Shown one piece after another: positions 1 through 11,713 of a stretch of DNA of 64,000 nucleotides; the first letter of the stretch is position 1, and every line of letters starts with the position of its first letter. This stretch comes from Aurifilum marmelostoma (Eukaryota > Ascomycota > Sordariomycetes > Diaporthales > Cryphonectriaceae). Where the stretch lies: contig JAMXSV010000010.1 in the NCBI GenBank assembly GCA_027559495.1, positions 744,001-808,000 on the forward strand, read 5' to 3'. The notes beneath the pieces are model-generated. The model made no database searches. It saw only the letters and a list, made by a program, of their open reading frames with translations, and was not told the DNA's origin. The translations under genes and the position numbers were made by a program.

Positions 1-2
1 AG

Positions 3-657
3 TCGCGCAACAAGCTGTCATGGGGCTGGTCCACGGGCTACTACGTGGTGACCCCGTCCAAGTACCTGCACGAGTTCAAGGACTCGGACAATGTCAAGAA
101 GGACCCCACGCCGGAGCTGTCCCTCTACCTGCCCGACGCGACAATCGGCGCCCCTAACGGCGACAAGTTCAACGTCAAGGGCAAGGATCGCTCCAAGACC
201 ATGAGCAGCAAGCTCACGGGCACGTCCGAGATCAACTTCAAGGCGCACACGGCGGCAGATGCCGAGCGGTGGTACGAGGTCATCCGGAAGGTCTGCGGCG
301 CCACAGGCCCAGTGGCGTCGGCCGACAGCGGGCCCACGAGCCCCGTCGCTGACTCTCCGGTAATGACTGAGGCCCACGACCCAGAGGCGGAGAAGAAGGC
401 GGAGGAGGCAGCGGTGCCGGCGGATGCACACCGCACTACAGGAGGAATCGCGAGCGATGGTACTAACCTAGGAGTTGTTGAGCAGACGCACCAGGAGTCG
501 GGCATCACCGGCGAAGCAGAGGGAACCAAGGGTAAGGGTTCTACTTTCTCTTTTCTTCTTTTTCCTTTCTGATTTCTCTATATATATCAAGCTATCCCGA
601 ACTACGGACCTACTACTGGAGACTAATACAACTCCTTGCTCCAGCATCGGCGACCTA
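3..657 (+). CDS. Slm1-like PH-domain protein, 3' part only
   Basis: C-terminal part of a fungal PH-domain protein resembling yeast Slm1/Slm2, which bind PI(4,5)P2 at the plasma membrane and act with TORC2 in actin and sphingolipid control. The frame is open from base 3 and cut off by the window edge. It shows the PH strands GYYVVTPSKYLHEFKDSD and ELSLYLPDATIGA and the final PH helix ADAERWYEVIRKVCG, followed by a low-complexity Ala/Glu/Thr tail. A donor (gtaagg) at 532 and acceptor at 644, with a branch-like gactaat before it, give a short last exon ending at 657. Without splicing the stop is at 572. A later acceptor at 680 would open another frame running to 1060, so the exact C-terminus is uncertain. 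The PH assignment is firm; the Slm1 name is by family resemblance. Confidence 0.8.
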
Positions 658-838
658 GGACGTCTCCGAGACACACATAGCCACGACCACCACAGCGACG
701 GCGGGTGGGCGGCGGAAGGCCGGGAAGCAGCGGCGGCGGTGGGCAGATCCGGAAGAAGAGCTACTGGGCGGCGCGCAAGCATGGGGAAGCTGGACTAGCA
801 TCAGTGTTGGGAATGACGAGGGACTGGCGAGGGTGGTG

Positions 839-841
<3 letters not shown>

Positions 842-871
<30 letters not shown>
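842..871 (+). repeat. (CAG)10 trinucleotide repeat
   Basis: Ten perfect CAG units. They lie in a frame that is open from 659 to 1060 and would encode ten glutamines, but also just past the most likely stop of the PH-domain gene. It is either a polyQ tract in an alternative last exon or a 3'UTR microsatellite. Confidence 0.9.
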
Positions 872-872
<1 letters not shown>

Positions 873-1240
873 GCACGGAGGATCGCAAACGTGAGGCGGG
901 AATTTTGTCGTCCGACAATAAGGAAGCGGAGGCGCGGAGGAAGAGTGTTCTCAACGATGCGAAGCTGAGCCTCACTAAGCCGTGGCGCTCGAGATACCCC
1001 ACCCCCCACGACCTCAAGGAGCAGCTGGCACGCAGCTCAGCGAGTGACGATGGGCCCTAGGGAGCCGGAACCTCGGTGTGGGAGGTAGAGGACCGTGGTG
1101 GGGTTGGCGGTAGTAGGGGTTGGTAATGATGATGGAAACGGAATCATGTGGTTCATGTACGTGTACGCTTGTCGGGCAAAGACGAGGCAAAGTTTATGAG
1201 GCTGCTTAGCTGCCGTTGAAAGTGGTAATGGTGGCAGGAT

Positions 1241-1269
1241 GGGGAGGGGGGGGGAGGGGGGAGGGGGGG
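1241..1269 (+). repeat. G-run tract, G-quadruplex candidate
   Basis: Four runs of G (4, 9, 6 and 7 bases), each separated by a single A. This matches the G3+N1-7 pattern that can fold into a DNA quadruplex. It lies about 200 bases past the end of the frame that stops at 1060. Function is unknown. Confidence 0.75.
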
Positions 1270-1893
1270 ACAGGGTGCTGCCTGGATCATTTTCCTCCTC
1301 TCGCCTTTCTCCTTTGATCGCCAGACGGAGCATACGGGGTTGCAACTTGCTCAATACTTACGTATACGATGTCACTTTTACTATTGGCGCATAACATTAC
1401 ATCGACGCATCCCTACGAGCCTCAATACCTTGACAAGAAGCAAAGCGAGCATGATTTTCTCTTCTCTTCTTCTCTTTTTTCTACTTCTGTCTCAATCTAT
1501 TGCTTCTTTTCCTCGTGATGATCTCTGACCTCTTCCAATATCTCGTATTGTGATACCTGGAATGATCTATTTGTGCGGCCTGGGCCTGGACCTGGGCCTG
1601 TACCACCACCCGAGCCCGAGGTTGCATTCGAGTTGATTCAGCCATCGGGGGTGGGGTCAAGCCTTTTCTGCGGTTGGTCTCTCTCTCTTTTTCCCCCCCC
1701 TACGTCTCACCATTCTTTTTTTTTTCTTCTTGGAGGTTATGGGCGGAGAGGGACTGGATCTTGTTGAATCCTTTTTGTTTAACCCACAAGATCATCTCAA
1801 GTATTTGATGAGTGTATGGATGCGACGGTACACAACATATGACAAGACCGAGCAACCCTTCTTCTCTCCCCCTTGTCTCACGACCTGGGGGGT

Positions 1894-1918
1894 TGCATGC
1901 ATGCATGCATGCATGCAT
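1894..1918. repeat. (TGCA)n self-complementary tetranucleotide repeat
   Basis: About six TGCA units in tandem. Each unit is its own reverse complement, so the tract can form a cruciform or hairpin. No gene is nearby. Confidence 0.85.
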
Positions 1919-4900
1919 TGGTCCAATGGGTGGTTTTTATACTTACCCTCCTATGGGTAGGCACTGTGGGTGGGCCGGTGGGTGTGTGAGACAAACATAA
2001 CATGGTACTACCAGGAGGAGAAACGAGCAAGAGGGAAAAGGAAGAAGGGAAAAAAAAAAAAGAAGAAAAAAAGCTCCGCCGGGGAGGGTGAGCCGTCGCC
2101 TGGCTTGGCGGAGCGAGGGTGTAGTGATGTCCACCTGCTGGACGCTGGAGGGGGGGGAAGGTGGGGATGCTGCTTGATGACAATGTAACAACCAGGAACG
2201 GCAAGCACGGGTTTTCCTGTGCTCTTGCCCCTTCTTTTTCTTTTGATCACATCTCAACTGCATTTGTTTCCTTGCCGCGGCCCAAAGAATTACACCACAC
2301 TGTTCCGGTTTGCTGTTTGCTTGCCGCCCCATCCCATCCTCAGGCCATGGCGGACACCTTTTGAGTGCACTTGAAATGATACCATGTCACTGGCTTGTAT
2401 GTACTCACGCATTTACTCTACTCATGTGGGTTAATTGATGGGCTTCCACCCCATTGTCCAGGTACGTACTCGCAGACGGTGGCAGATGGGGTATGCATCT
2501 GGAACCCAAAGTCAGCCAGCCCGTCAGCCAGCCAGGTTGCCGAATTCTTGTCCACGAGGCTCTCAGCTCTTCGCATACAGGCTTGGTCTTGCTGCTCACG
2601 CCGGGTCTCACACTGTGGCCGCCCCCCCCCCCCCTACCTCCCCCCTTCTCTCTTCGAAGGAGCGGCCCGGGCGGCCTCGATCATGCCCATGCGCGCATTG
2701 CAGTGCAGTGCATCGCATCGTAGCTGCATGGCAAGCGCCCTCCTCTTTGTGCTCGCAGGGTCGCAGGGTCGCGGGAAGAAGGGAGGGCAGGGTGGAGGGG
2801 TGGTGGGGCGGGGGTAGAGGGAGGGACTCGCCGAATAGGACATATTTACCTCAAGCCACGTTCTCGTCACAGGCCGCCTTCCCTCCACCTGTCTGTCAGG
2901 TCGCCGGCTCCATTTGAGCGGAGCGAAGCTCTCCTGGGGGTGCAAGTCAGAGATCCCCGGAGATGGGGCACGATCGAGGAGATCTTCTCCGGATCGCAGA
3001 CCAGTCAAAAGACGTCTGTACGTACGTAATGTGCGGGAACTATGTACATCTCCTTCTTCCTTTCTTCCCTTGTCCTTTTTTTTCTTTTCTTTCTTTTTCC
3101 GATGCCACTTTCTCCTAATCCAGCAGAATCGACACCTTCCGACCGCCCTGTCCTGACACCTACTGTGCTATACTCCTTGGCGCCGCGCCCTGCTCTGTTC
3201 AGGGTTCGATCGACCGGGGGGGGGTAAGGTTGGGGTCATGCCCAGGCCTAGGTCCACGCCGCATCTCTTCGCAAGGCCGGGCGTGGTGGATGGATTCCCC
3301 AATTGTTGTTCTGCGGGAGAGCGGCGACAACGACAGCCGCCGTGGTCATTCGTCCCTACGAGCCTTTTCGTTACTAGGTTGGTTCGTCCTCCCGGGGGAC
3401 AGGAGCGATCTGGGTACCCAGCTTGGTATTCCGGTCGCAGGGAAAAGAGAGGTTCATGACGCAGGTTACACGCCCCGACGCTGACCTCCCCAATTCACGC
3501 CCCACCCCTACCCACTAACTTAGTACTACGTACGTACATAGTCAGGGTATGTACTCTGGTACAGTATAGTACAAGTGACTCGTCCTGCTGGCTTCTGACG
3601 GAGCAGTGTCAACGAGACTCTCGCCCTTTTTTAATGGGGAGTCAATTATTCTCCAGAGCTTTATCGTCGTCGTTTTCGGTACCGTGTTTTTCTCTAGTCT
3701 CTGCTTCAGCCAGGAGGGTTGTTCAACAAAGCTGCAGCGGGTTGCGTTTAGCGGCGTCACAGCCGTCCTCCCTCGAGAAGCCACCCTTGGTCACTCTTGG
3801 TTGCGACCTAATGCTGCATGCTGCAGATCGTAAGCTCGGTAATAAAGCCACAGCACAGTACCTTGCCTCGATGACTGTCTTCTGACTTCTGACAACAAGA
3901 AGGTCGGGCACCAAAATGAGAAGGATCCTGGAGCAGACGATTCGTGTCGTGCGAGTGAGAAAGACCAGCCCCCTGTCTGTCATATCCCCTGCCCGTCACC
4001 GAGCAATCGAGTCCTGCTGAACTAGAGTAGCAGAGGTACATCAATAATTATGAAGTCGACGATTCAATATAGTACCATCCGATCTAGGACCTCAATCATT
4101 CCAGGCCCTGCGGCTCAGCCGAACAATGAGAGAGACGCACGGAGCCTATCTTGGCGGGGCTATGCATATCGGGAGGCGCATCACATCACTATCATCTTCT
4201 TCATTTGGAAAGACGCCGACCTACTTTTACGTTTCTATTGGCATCTCGTCACAGGCACAAAGCAGCAGGAGGGACGAGACTGTCAGCTGCGACGGCTATC
4301 TGCCTTTGCGGCTGCTCTCGAGTCCCTTCAACTCGGATTGTCCAATGGTTCTTGCAGGTCCACCTCACGTCTGTCTATTGGCGCTCGCACCCAATGGGTA
4401 AGTAGATCGATTGCGGCTCCGTGTCCTGCACTACTGTAATACAGTGCGACGGCTCCAACGAGCGTTGGTACAGTACCCACGCAATAAAGAATTCACCAAT
4501 AATCGTTGTTCTTGTGTTTGATTGGCAACTTTGGGCTGCTTCGTTGCATTGAAGGCTATACTGCATCTTCGTGGGCTTTAGTAACAACATCAGAGCGCTC
4601 TCCAGCTTTGACCGATTCATTGCTGGACTCACACACCAGAGATGATCATTCCCCCCCCCTCCCCTCAGTTTTCCCTTTTCACGCTAGTACATGCATACAT
4701 ACAAAATATGTACTATGTACTATGTACGTACATTAGGGATGTGTAAATATATACATCCCTGCAGGACTGGGCACCGCCCCAGGAGACAGGGGTGTGATGC
4801 CCTGGCCTGGCTCGAGCGAGACATTTTGGGATGAGTTCACACCCTTACTATCACGGACTCGACGCCAACTAGGTTGGGGGCCGGACGCCTTGATGCCTCG

Positions 4901-6850
4901 TCCGCAGAACCCGCGACCACGAAATGCGGCCCATGGCGGACTGCTGTACCTGGTCGATCGTCGATCCCCACCTATCTGGTCGAGCCCAGCTGGAGCCTCA
5001 GCCACCACCACCTGTGACGGGATATGTGGATGTACTCCCTCGCTGCTGAACTTCTAGGTGCTGCTACAAGCCGGTCTAAAGGCGGAGGATCAAGCAGAAA
5101 GAAAGAGAAAAAAGTCAGAAGCAAGAGCCGGAGGATCGAGTGCTGCAGGATCAGCATCGTCTTGGTCCAGCTACTAGAGCTTTTTGACGGCACCGACAAA
5201 CGCATTCATCCTCCTTCAGCACTCAATAACGCCGTGTCCACGTGTTGTGGCTGCTAGAGCGATATGGGAGGAGGATTCACTTGTCCTTTTCTGCGTGTAC
5301 GGCCAAGGGTCTATGCCGCCCTTCAACCTGGTCCGGCCTCATCGTCAGCCGCCTACCATGTCATCTTGAACCCTGGTTGGGCTGAAAGAGCCCTTGCAAA
5401 AGGAGCAGATGAATGTTGCGGCCTGCAGGTCGATCGGAGAGAATCCAGAACCCATGGACAAAACGCGGCTTCCAGTCATCCGGCCCAGGGGGAGCCCGTG
5501 GATGGAGAAGGCACATTCACTCCCTCCCTGCCCAGTCTTGGACTGACTAACTTATGCTTAATGATCAATAAAATGAGGCTGCCTGCTGTGGGCTGATCAA
5601 AGAGCAACATGTCGCGCGCCCAAGCTGTTCAAGGCGGGCGTGTGTGGATTGGATTGCCGTGACCAGCATGACGATAGTGGAAGGCCTCCCTACGTACATG
5701 CGTGCGCGCGAACACACACACACGTCATAAGGCGACAGCTTCGACAAGTGACAACGTTGGTCCGATAGAGAGCCACACTCTGAGCGCGTGAGTGGGTGGG
5801 GAGGGGAAGGGGGTGACAAAAAAAAACACCACTCCCGCTGTTCCCGCAGGTTTCGACGCTGGCAGGGAGCACGACCGGGGGGGGAGGGGGGAGGGCGGAC
5901 TCACCTGAACAATGTTTCTCTCACCGCAGATGCCCACCTTCTCTAACCGAAGAACCAAGCTGGGGCTCGTTCGATAACAGCAGACAATATTGTGGTGAGC
6001 AGCGATCCGCGCGTCTAAGGGCGGCTCAGTGGCGTGGCTGACTTGTCTTGCCAAAAGCTGAATCAACCTACCTGCTTCCTCTGCTCGGGCACAGCCTCGT
6101 CAGAGCCCTGGCTTTTATTAACAATATTGTTATCTCACTATACTGCTGCGTCCTTCGAGAGGAGAAGAAGGACAGAGAAGAGAAGAGAAGAAGAGGAGAG
6201 GAGAGGAGAGGGGGAGCGAGGGGGAAGAGGGGGTGACTCCCCCTTCGGCACAGGACCGCTCTCAGACAGAGGCAACGCGCCAGGGTAATGACATGCATGC
6301 CTCGTACCGCTCACGCAGCAGGTCACTGCCAGCACATCCAAAAGTAGCGCGATCTGAGTGCCTAGGAAACACCCGGAACCCGGGAACCCTTTATACGTCG
6401 AAGTGCTTCTTGCCTTCTTGGATGAATTTTTCTTCTCCGCCTACCATTTCAGACGAGGCGAGGCTTGCTTTCCTTCGTCCATCCGGTAGGCTGCCTCGTT
6501 TTCACTGAGATCATATCCCACCCACACCACACGCATTTACTCTCCACTTTTGTCGCCTTAAAAGTCGCAGAAGGGCTTTCCCCCCCCCCTCCCCTCCTCT
6601 CCCAGAGGCATGCCCCCTCTCGTGCCTCTGGTTTTCTTAACACCCTCTGTCCTGCTTTGAGAAATGATCTTCTGGATCCAAAGCTTCTTCCTCGAGCAGG
6701 CCGTCCTTATCCTTCCTTCATGCTCTTCCCGTTATACCTTCCATTTCCCCCATGACCCTTCTGGTGGGACTTCGAGGCTGGGACGATCACGATAGGCGTA
6801 GAAGCGCGGCCACACCACCGGTCACTCGAAGAGATACCAGATCGTCCAAG

Positions 6851-8395
6851 ATGACGAAAGAATGGGAGAAACACAAGAAGACCATCCTGGACCTGTACAA
6901 GCATGAGGGAAGAACCCTCCAGGAGACCATAGAGATCATGAAGCAACGGGGTTTCGAAGCCTCGTGAGTAACAACCCATCCTTGTTGTCTCCCTCTCTAA
7001 TCCTAATCCCGTCCCCGCTTCCTTCTTCTACATTAGGATGTCTCTGTTCTGATGATCTTTTGTGTGTGTGACTGTCTAGAACCCGTGCATATCGAGCTCG
7101 CTTCAAGAAATGGAATGTTGCGAAGTACAACAAGGCCCAAACCCGGCGTGAGGCTGATGGTAGTCGTGGACATCAAAACACCATGGCGCCGGCGACGATC
7201 ACCAGTCCGGTCCATTCTCACGCGTCTCCGCTCCTGCGACGCTCGACTACCCATGTTGTGAATCGTCTGCATACTGCAGTACCACTACCAGCCAAATCTC
7301 GGGCCAATACCATCCCAAGGTAGGTTGTTCCTCCCCTGGGCAGTCCTCTTCTCAACCCATAGGGAACAGCCTCTTCTAATCCCAAGAGACAGCTCCAGCA
7401 GTGCTGCTGGTCCCGTATATCAATCTCCTGAGATGCCGTCAGTCCAGTACGGCCAGCACGAGCTGTATATGCACGCTGGGAGTCCCACAAGCTCTACGTC
7501 CTCAAACCAATTTGTCGATCACCAGCAGGAGCAGCATCAACAGTATTCGCCGGTGTACAGCCCGTCGCAGATACCCTTTCTCTCTCCTATGAGCAGACAA
7601 TTATCGGGTGAACAACCGAATAGTGGAGGCTATCACATCTCTGGCCAGCAGCATTACCAGCAGCACCAGCAGCAGCCGCCGCTGCAGTCAATTATCTACC
7701 AGGGCCAATCCTTTGCCAACGCGCAGTCTTCTCAGCAGCAATACCAAGACTTGTGCAACGCGATGCTAAGATGCCTCTGTTCCACCCCGACCACGACCGA
7801 GGAACGAGACCAGGGCGTGGCCATCGTCGAGAACAAGATCCAGGCGCTGGCGAGCCGCGGCGAGCTGGATTCGCGCTATCTTACGGGCAGCTACGACTTG
7901 AACGCCTTCGAGCGTTTCGTACACAATGCCATCAGCCGGGGCGTATCCGACGTCAGGTCCTTCTGCCGCATCTCGGCCGCCTTTCTTAGATACGGCGCCA
8001 ATGCACAAGGGATCCTGCCTCGTGATCCGCAACAGGCGCGGAACGTGATCCAGGGAAGGTCCAGTCACACTCTGCAGAACGAAGCAATGGTATACGACCC
8101 CAACCACCACCAACGACAACAACACTATAGCGCAGCAGGAGGGACACAGTGGACCTCAGCATGGGTCAACGTCTGGATGCAGGCGTGCGTGGAGAGCCAG
8201 CAGACCGACCACTCGGCCGTCGCGGGCCTACTGTCTGTGCTGGAACGGCTCGTCGGCGGGCACGTTGGCGCAGAGGAGTTGGGGAGCTTCCTCCCGAGGC
8301 AGCAGTCATGCCCGGCCCCAGGGCCCTACGGCACACCTGAGAGCCAGAGTGGCCAGCCTATGAATGACATCTGGGATCGGCAGCGAAGCTGTTGA
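6851..8395 (+). CDS. Clr5-domain protein with glutamine-rich middle
   Basis: The first 60 or so residues (MTKEWEKHKKTILDLYKHEG through RARFKKWNVAKYN) match the fungal Clr5 domain, a short helix-turn-helix-like module named after fission yeast Clr5 and usually found at the N-terminus of putative nuclear proteins. The start at 6851 is chosen because the domain begins there. Exons: 6851-6963, 7080-7319 and about 7387-8395, the last acceptor having several in-phase alternatives at 7363-7399. Product about 453 residues. After the domain come a Ser/Pro/Gln/His-rich segment (about 7,430-7,750) and a more ordered, helical C-terminal part with conserved-looking CNAMLRCLCSTP and FVHNAISRGVSDVRSFCRI segments. 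A role in transcription or chromatin is inference. Confidence 0.8.
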
Positions 8396-9467
8396 GACCT
8401 TGATTGCGCGCGCGTGTGTGTGGATCTAAAAGTCGACAAGAGATACAGCATCTGACAGCCTTGCTGATAATGCTGCTATGGTGTGGTCATTTGAGAACAA
8501 CGCTGCGGCCGTAGAGCGGCAAAACAACAACTCAAGAGGACGAAAGAAACGGTTCTCATGACACGATATATCAAAACGCACGACTACGCCATATGAAGAC
8601 GCAGAGTATGGCCGACATAATTCTTTTCCTTCTCTGTTCTTGACTGAATTGTTCGACAAAAGCTCAGGATCGCTCCTTTTGCTTCTTTTTTTCTCCAGTT
8701 TGTATAATGAGGTCACGATCATAAGCACCAACAGCTCTATAGACTAGGCTACAACAGAAGGGGGCAGGTAGTAGGGGTGGCCTGGTGATTTCTTCCCCTA
8801 TCCCTTTTTAATCAAAAGCTCGCATAGGGGAACGGCGGCGACGAAGAAGAAGAAGCGCGACGAGGCAGAGAGCGGAGCGATCAAAGGTGTTACTGATCGA
8901 GACACACTTTCGGCAAAATGCCACTTCCTCGCAGTCTTGTTTTTCCTCTTTTCCTTGCCTTCACCTTTTTGTTTTGTGCTTCTTTGTTCCTTTTTTCTTT
9001 CTCTTTCCTCTTTTGTCTCTATGACTCTTTGTTGTTTTCCTTGCAACACTCATTTGATACCACCCTTGTATCCGTTTACGTGTATTTTTATTTCTCTTTC
9101 TCTCTCTCAAAAAGTCATCCACAGGAGTCAAGAAGGAGTCGAGTCGAGAGAAGCCGCACGCACGGCTTGCGACAGAAAGCAGGATCCACAGGACTGTATA
9201 GAGACACACAACGGTGCTGTACGAGGTGGACAGCTACTCGTTCAGTCTTTAAAAAAGCGGATTTCGTTTTCCCTAGAGGAGAAAAGCAGGTGACGAGGAA
9301 GGGTGGGTGGCTACCTCGTGTCAAGATTCAACACACGATTCCTTTTTCCTTTTCTCTCTCTTGGTCTCCTTGGCATAGTTAAATGACTGAAGTGTTCCTT
9401 TTTTGCGCAATTGAATTGAATGGCACTGGATTAGTCTTTCCGCGTGACTAAGTTTTCCCTCTCCATA
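8396..9467. other. Intergenic region between convergent genes
   Basis: Between the 3' ends of the Clr5-domain gene and ABD1. AT-rich and pyrimidine-tract-rich with a short GT repeat near 8,410. I see no conserved frame; it probably holds the 3'UTRs of both genes. Confidence 0.6.
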
Positions 9468-10928
9468 TTAGACCTTGTAGAAGCAGAATCCCACGTAGAA
9501 CGCAGCAGCCTCCATCTCGGCTGGGCTGACCAGGAGCTCACCGCCGCCCCTCTCCCTGACGCCCATGCGCTCGCTCAGGGGGCCCAGCGTGCGGTCATCC
9601 TTCTCCGTCGCCCAGATGTCGGCAAACGACTTGTGGTACTGCAGCTCTAGATTGTAGTCCTCGGCCAGCGCGCGGAACGCCTCCCACGGCACCACGTACT
9701 CGGGGACCTCCTCGACGGCCTCGTGCAGGAAGAAATTGTACTTCCAGCCAAAGGGAGGCCGGAAGATACCATCCTCTGGCGTCTTTCCCGGGAACCTGAC
9801 ACGGTACGTCTCGTTGCCCCACTCGGCTGTCTCCTCTGCCTCACCCTCCTCTTTCTCCTCGTCCTCCTTGACCTCACCGTTCTCTGAGACCTCTTCCGCC
9901 CGTGGCTGCCCGTCTGATTCCTCTGCGGTCCCGTCGATCTCATCTCTCTTGGTCTTGTTCTCGGCCTTGGCTCGTTGTCTCGCGTTGAACTCGCTCACCT
10001 TCTGGCTGATGACGTCTGAGTTGGGTATGGTGCCGATGAGACGACCGCCCTTCTTGAGCGACCCTGCGACATTCCTCAACATCTGTCGTGCCTTGGCCTC
10101 GTTTTCGAATGCGTAATGCAGACAGAACATCATGGAGACCACATCGAACCCGCGCTCGCTGCTGATGTTGGACTGTGTGAAGCCCACCTGCCGCACAATG
10201 TCGACGTCCTCAAGCGACTGGCCAAAGCAGTCCTTGACCTGGAATCTCGCCTCGAACAGACGCGGCTGTGGTCTGCGGTAGGAGCCCCCACGGCCACCTC
10301 GCCCACCACCATGTCGATCCCGCTGCCCCATCTGCCGGTATCTCTCCCTCGCCTGATCAATCGAGACCTCGGCGGGATCCAACCCCACATATAGCTCCAC
10401 CGGCTGCGGCGCCTGCTGCCACTTCCCCAGGTCTCCTCCCTTGCCGCAGCCCAGGTCCAGGACCAGCAGCTCCCTCCCGCTGGAGATCCCCCGCTCCATG
10501 GCGCCGGGGGTGTGGTCCTCATCGGGCGAGAACTTCTGAATGATGCAGCTCTTGACCCAGTTGTTGAAGGCGCGCAGCCCTTTGATCTTGCTGTCCGTCT
10601 TGCGCCAGTCGCGGCCCCTCTCGGGGACGGCATTGTAGTGGGCGCGCACGACGTCGTTGATGGCGGCGCGCTCCTCCTGCTGCAACTTGGCGGCCTCGGC
10701 CTCCTTCTGCTCGCGCTCGCGCTGCAGGGCCCGCTGCCGCAGCTCCTCGCGCTGCGCCTCACTGATGCGCGAGCGCTGGCCGGGCCGCTTGAGCTTGCGG
10801 ACGGGCTCGCCGGACTGACTGCCCGAGGGCGAGCGGGGGTCCGACGGCGAGGCGCTGCGCTGGCGCTTCTTAGCAGGCGCGAGGGCCTTGGCGTCGTAAG
10901 GCTGGGGGAGGTCGTCACTGCCTGCCAT
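9468..10928 (-). CDS. ABD1: mRNA cap guanine-N7 methyltransferase
   Basis: Transfers a methyl group from SAM to N7 of the guanosine cap on nascent mRNA in the nucleus. A single uninterrupted frame of 486 residues. The N-terminal 90 residues are a charged, disordered Arg/Glu/Gln-rich extension typical of fungal Abd1. Next come the cap-binding start (RAHYNAVPERGRDWRK) and SAM motif I at residues 155-170 (LVLDLGCGKGGDLGKW). They are followed by the MMFCLHYAFENEAKA segment, the GGRLIGTIPNSDVI segment and the C-terminal FFLHEAVEEVPEYVVPW and MEAAAFYVGFCFYKV motifs. An acidic Glu-rich insert of about 50 residues (9,800-9,950) interrupts the catalytic core between strands, as seen in many fungal homologues. 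Divergent from RPN7, 785 bases between start codons. Confidence 0.95.
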   Translation of the reverse strand: MAGSDDLPQPYDAKALAPAKKRQRSASPSDPRSPSGSQSGEPVRKLKRPGQRSRISEAQREELRQRALQREREQKEAEAAKLQQEERAAINDVVRAHYNAVPERGRDWRKTDSKIKGLRAFNNWVKSCIIQKFSPDEDHTPGAMERGISSGRELLVLDLGCGKGGDLGKWQQAPQPVELYVGLDPAEVSIDQARERYRQMGQRDRHGGGRGGRGGSYRRPQPRLFEARFQVKDCFGQSLEDVDIVRQVGFTQSNISSERGFDVVSMMFCLHYAFENEAKARQMLRNVAGSLKKGGRLIGTIPNSDVISQKVSEFNARQRAKAENKTKRDEIDGTAEESDGQPRAEEVSENGEVKEDEEKEEGEAEETAEWGNETYRVRFPGKTPEDGIFRPPFGWKYNFFLHEAVEEVPEYVVPWEAFRALAEDYNLELQYHKSFADIWATEKDDRTLGPLSERMGVRERGGGELLVSPAEMEAAAFYVGFCFYKV

Positions 10929-11713
10929 GATAGTGGTGATCTGGGGTGGGTTTTGATTTGCGGGAGGGGGATGAAGTGGTGGGTGTCGAGAGAAGAGGTG
11001 ACAAGAAAACTGTCAGTTTAATCGTGACGAGTCGCCTTATGAAGTACGCAGGCGATGCGTGGTTGGGGGCTGAAAAGAGCCCGAGGATGGGGGTGGCTGC
11101 CTCTTAGTGAGCCTGGAAGTAGAGAGCATGGACGGTCCTTTTCTAGAAGCTTTTCGCTCTTTGAACGGTTGAGTGGCTCCTAATATCACCACACGTGTTG
11201 TAATATTGGTAAGAAGTCGGCTTTGTGTGGACAATTGGAAGATTAGAGGGAGAATGAAGGGGAAGGAAGCGCGATGCGCACCTTGACATGTAGTCAAGGC
11301 GAGTCTACTACAGCTCCCAAAGCGGCAAGGCGGTCAAACCGGGTCCTCTGCTGCTGTAGTGCGTACTGCACTATGGCACAGTACCGCTACAGTCCATGCG
11401 TTATGGCTGGTTCTATGGGACATACTGTGCATCTCTCTACGGCGGCGGACCCACAGGGGGAGCACCCTAGCCCTGGAACCCCGGTGCAGGAAGCAGCATT
11501 ACGGCAGCTACCTGCCGCCTGCTAGGTCAGCGCTTCTCTCCTCCAAGCAGTGACATCGGAGAGCTGCGCTTTGCAACCAGCTTCTGTTCTTCCACAAACC
11601 ACCGCCTTCCCAAACAGCCACTCAGCATCCCCGTCTCGCCCTCTTCATCAACCACTTCTCTCCTCTACACTCCTCACACTGAATCCCCTTCCTGATCTTA
11701 CAGCTTCGCCGCC
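10929..11713. promoter_or_regulatory. Divergent promoter region of ABD1 and RPN7
   Basis: Separates the two start codons. No yeast-type proteasome control element (GGTGGCAAA) was seen on either strand by eye. A pyrimidine-rich, AG-poor stretch (11,570-11,710) fits a fungal 5' leader for RPN7. The shared-promoter role is inferred from geometry. Confidence 0.55.

Larger units (their letters stand above)
1061..6850. other. 5.8 kb stretch without a supported gene
   Basis: Only short open frames of low-complexity composition are present on both strands; none resembles a protein family. The DNA is full of homopolymer and simple-sequence tracts (C and G runs of 8-11, A/T-rich patches, tac/gta-rich segments near 3,525-3,540 and 4,690-4,735). 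The last few hundred bases are pyrimidine-rich and probably hold the promoter and leader of the Clr5-domain gene at 6851. Confidence 0.7.

Noticed and set aside
3190..3225. tRNA-like GGTTCGAT box
   Set aside because: Flanking bases do not form a T-arm stem and no A box lies at the right distance.
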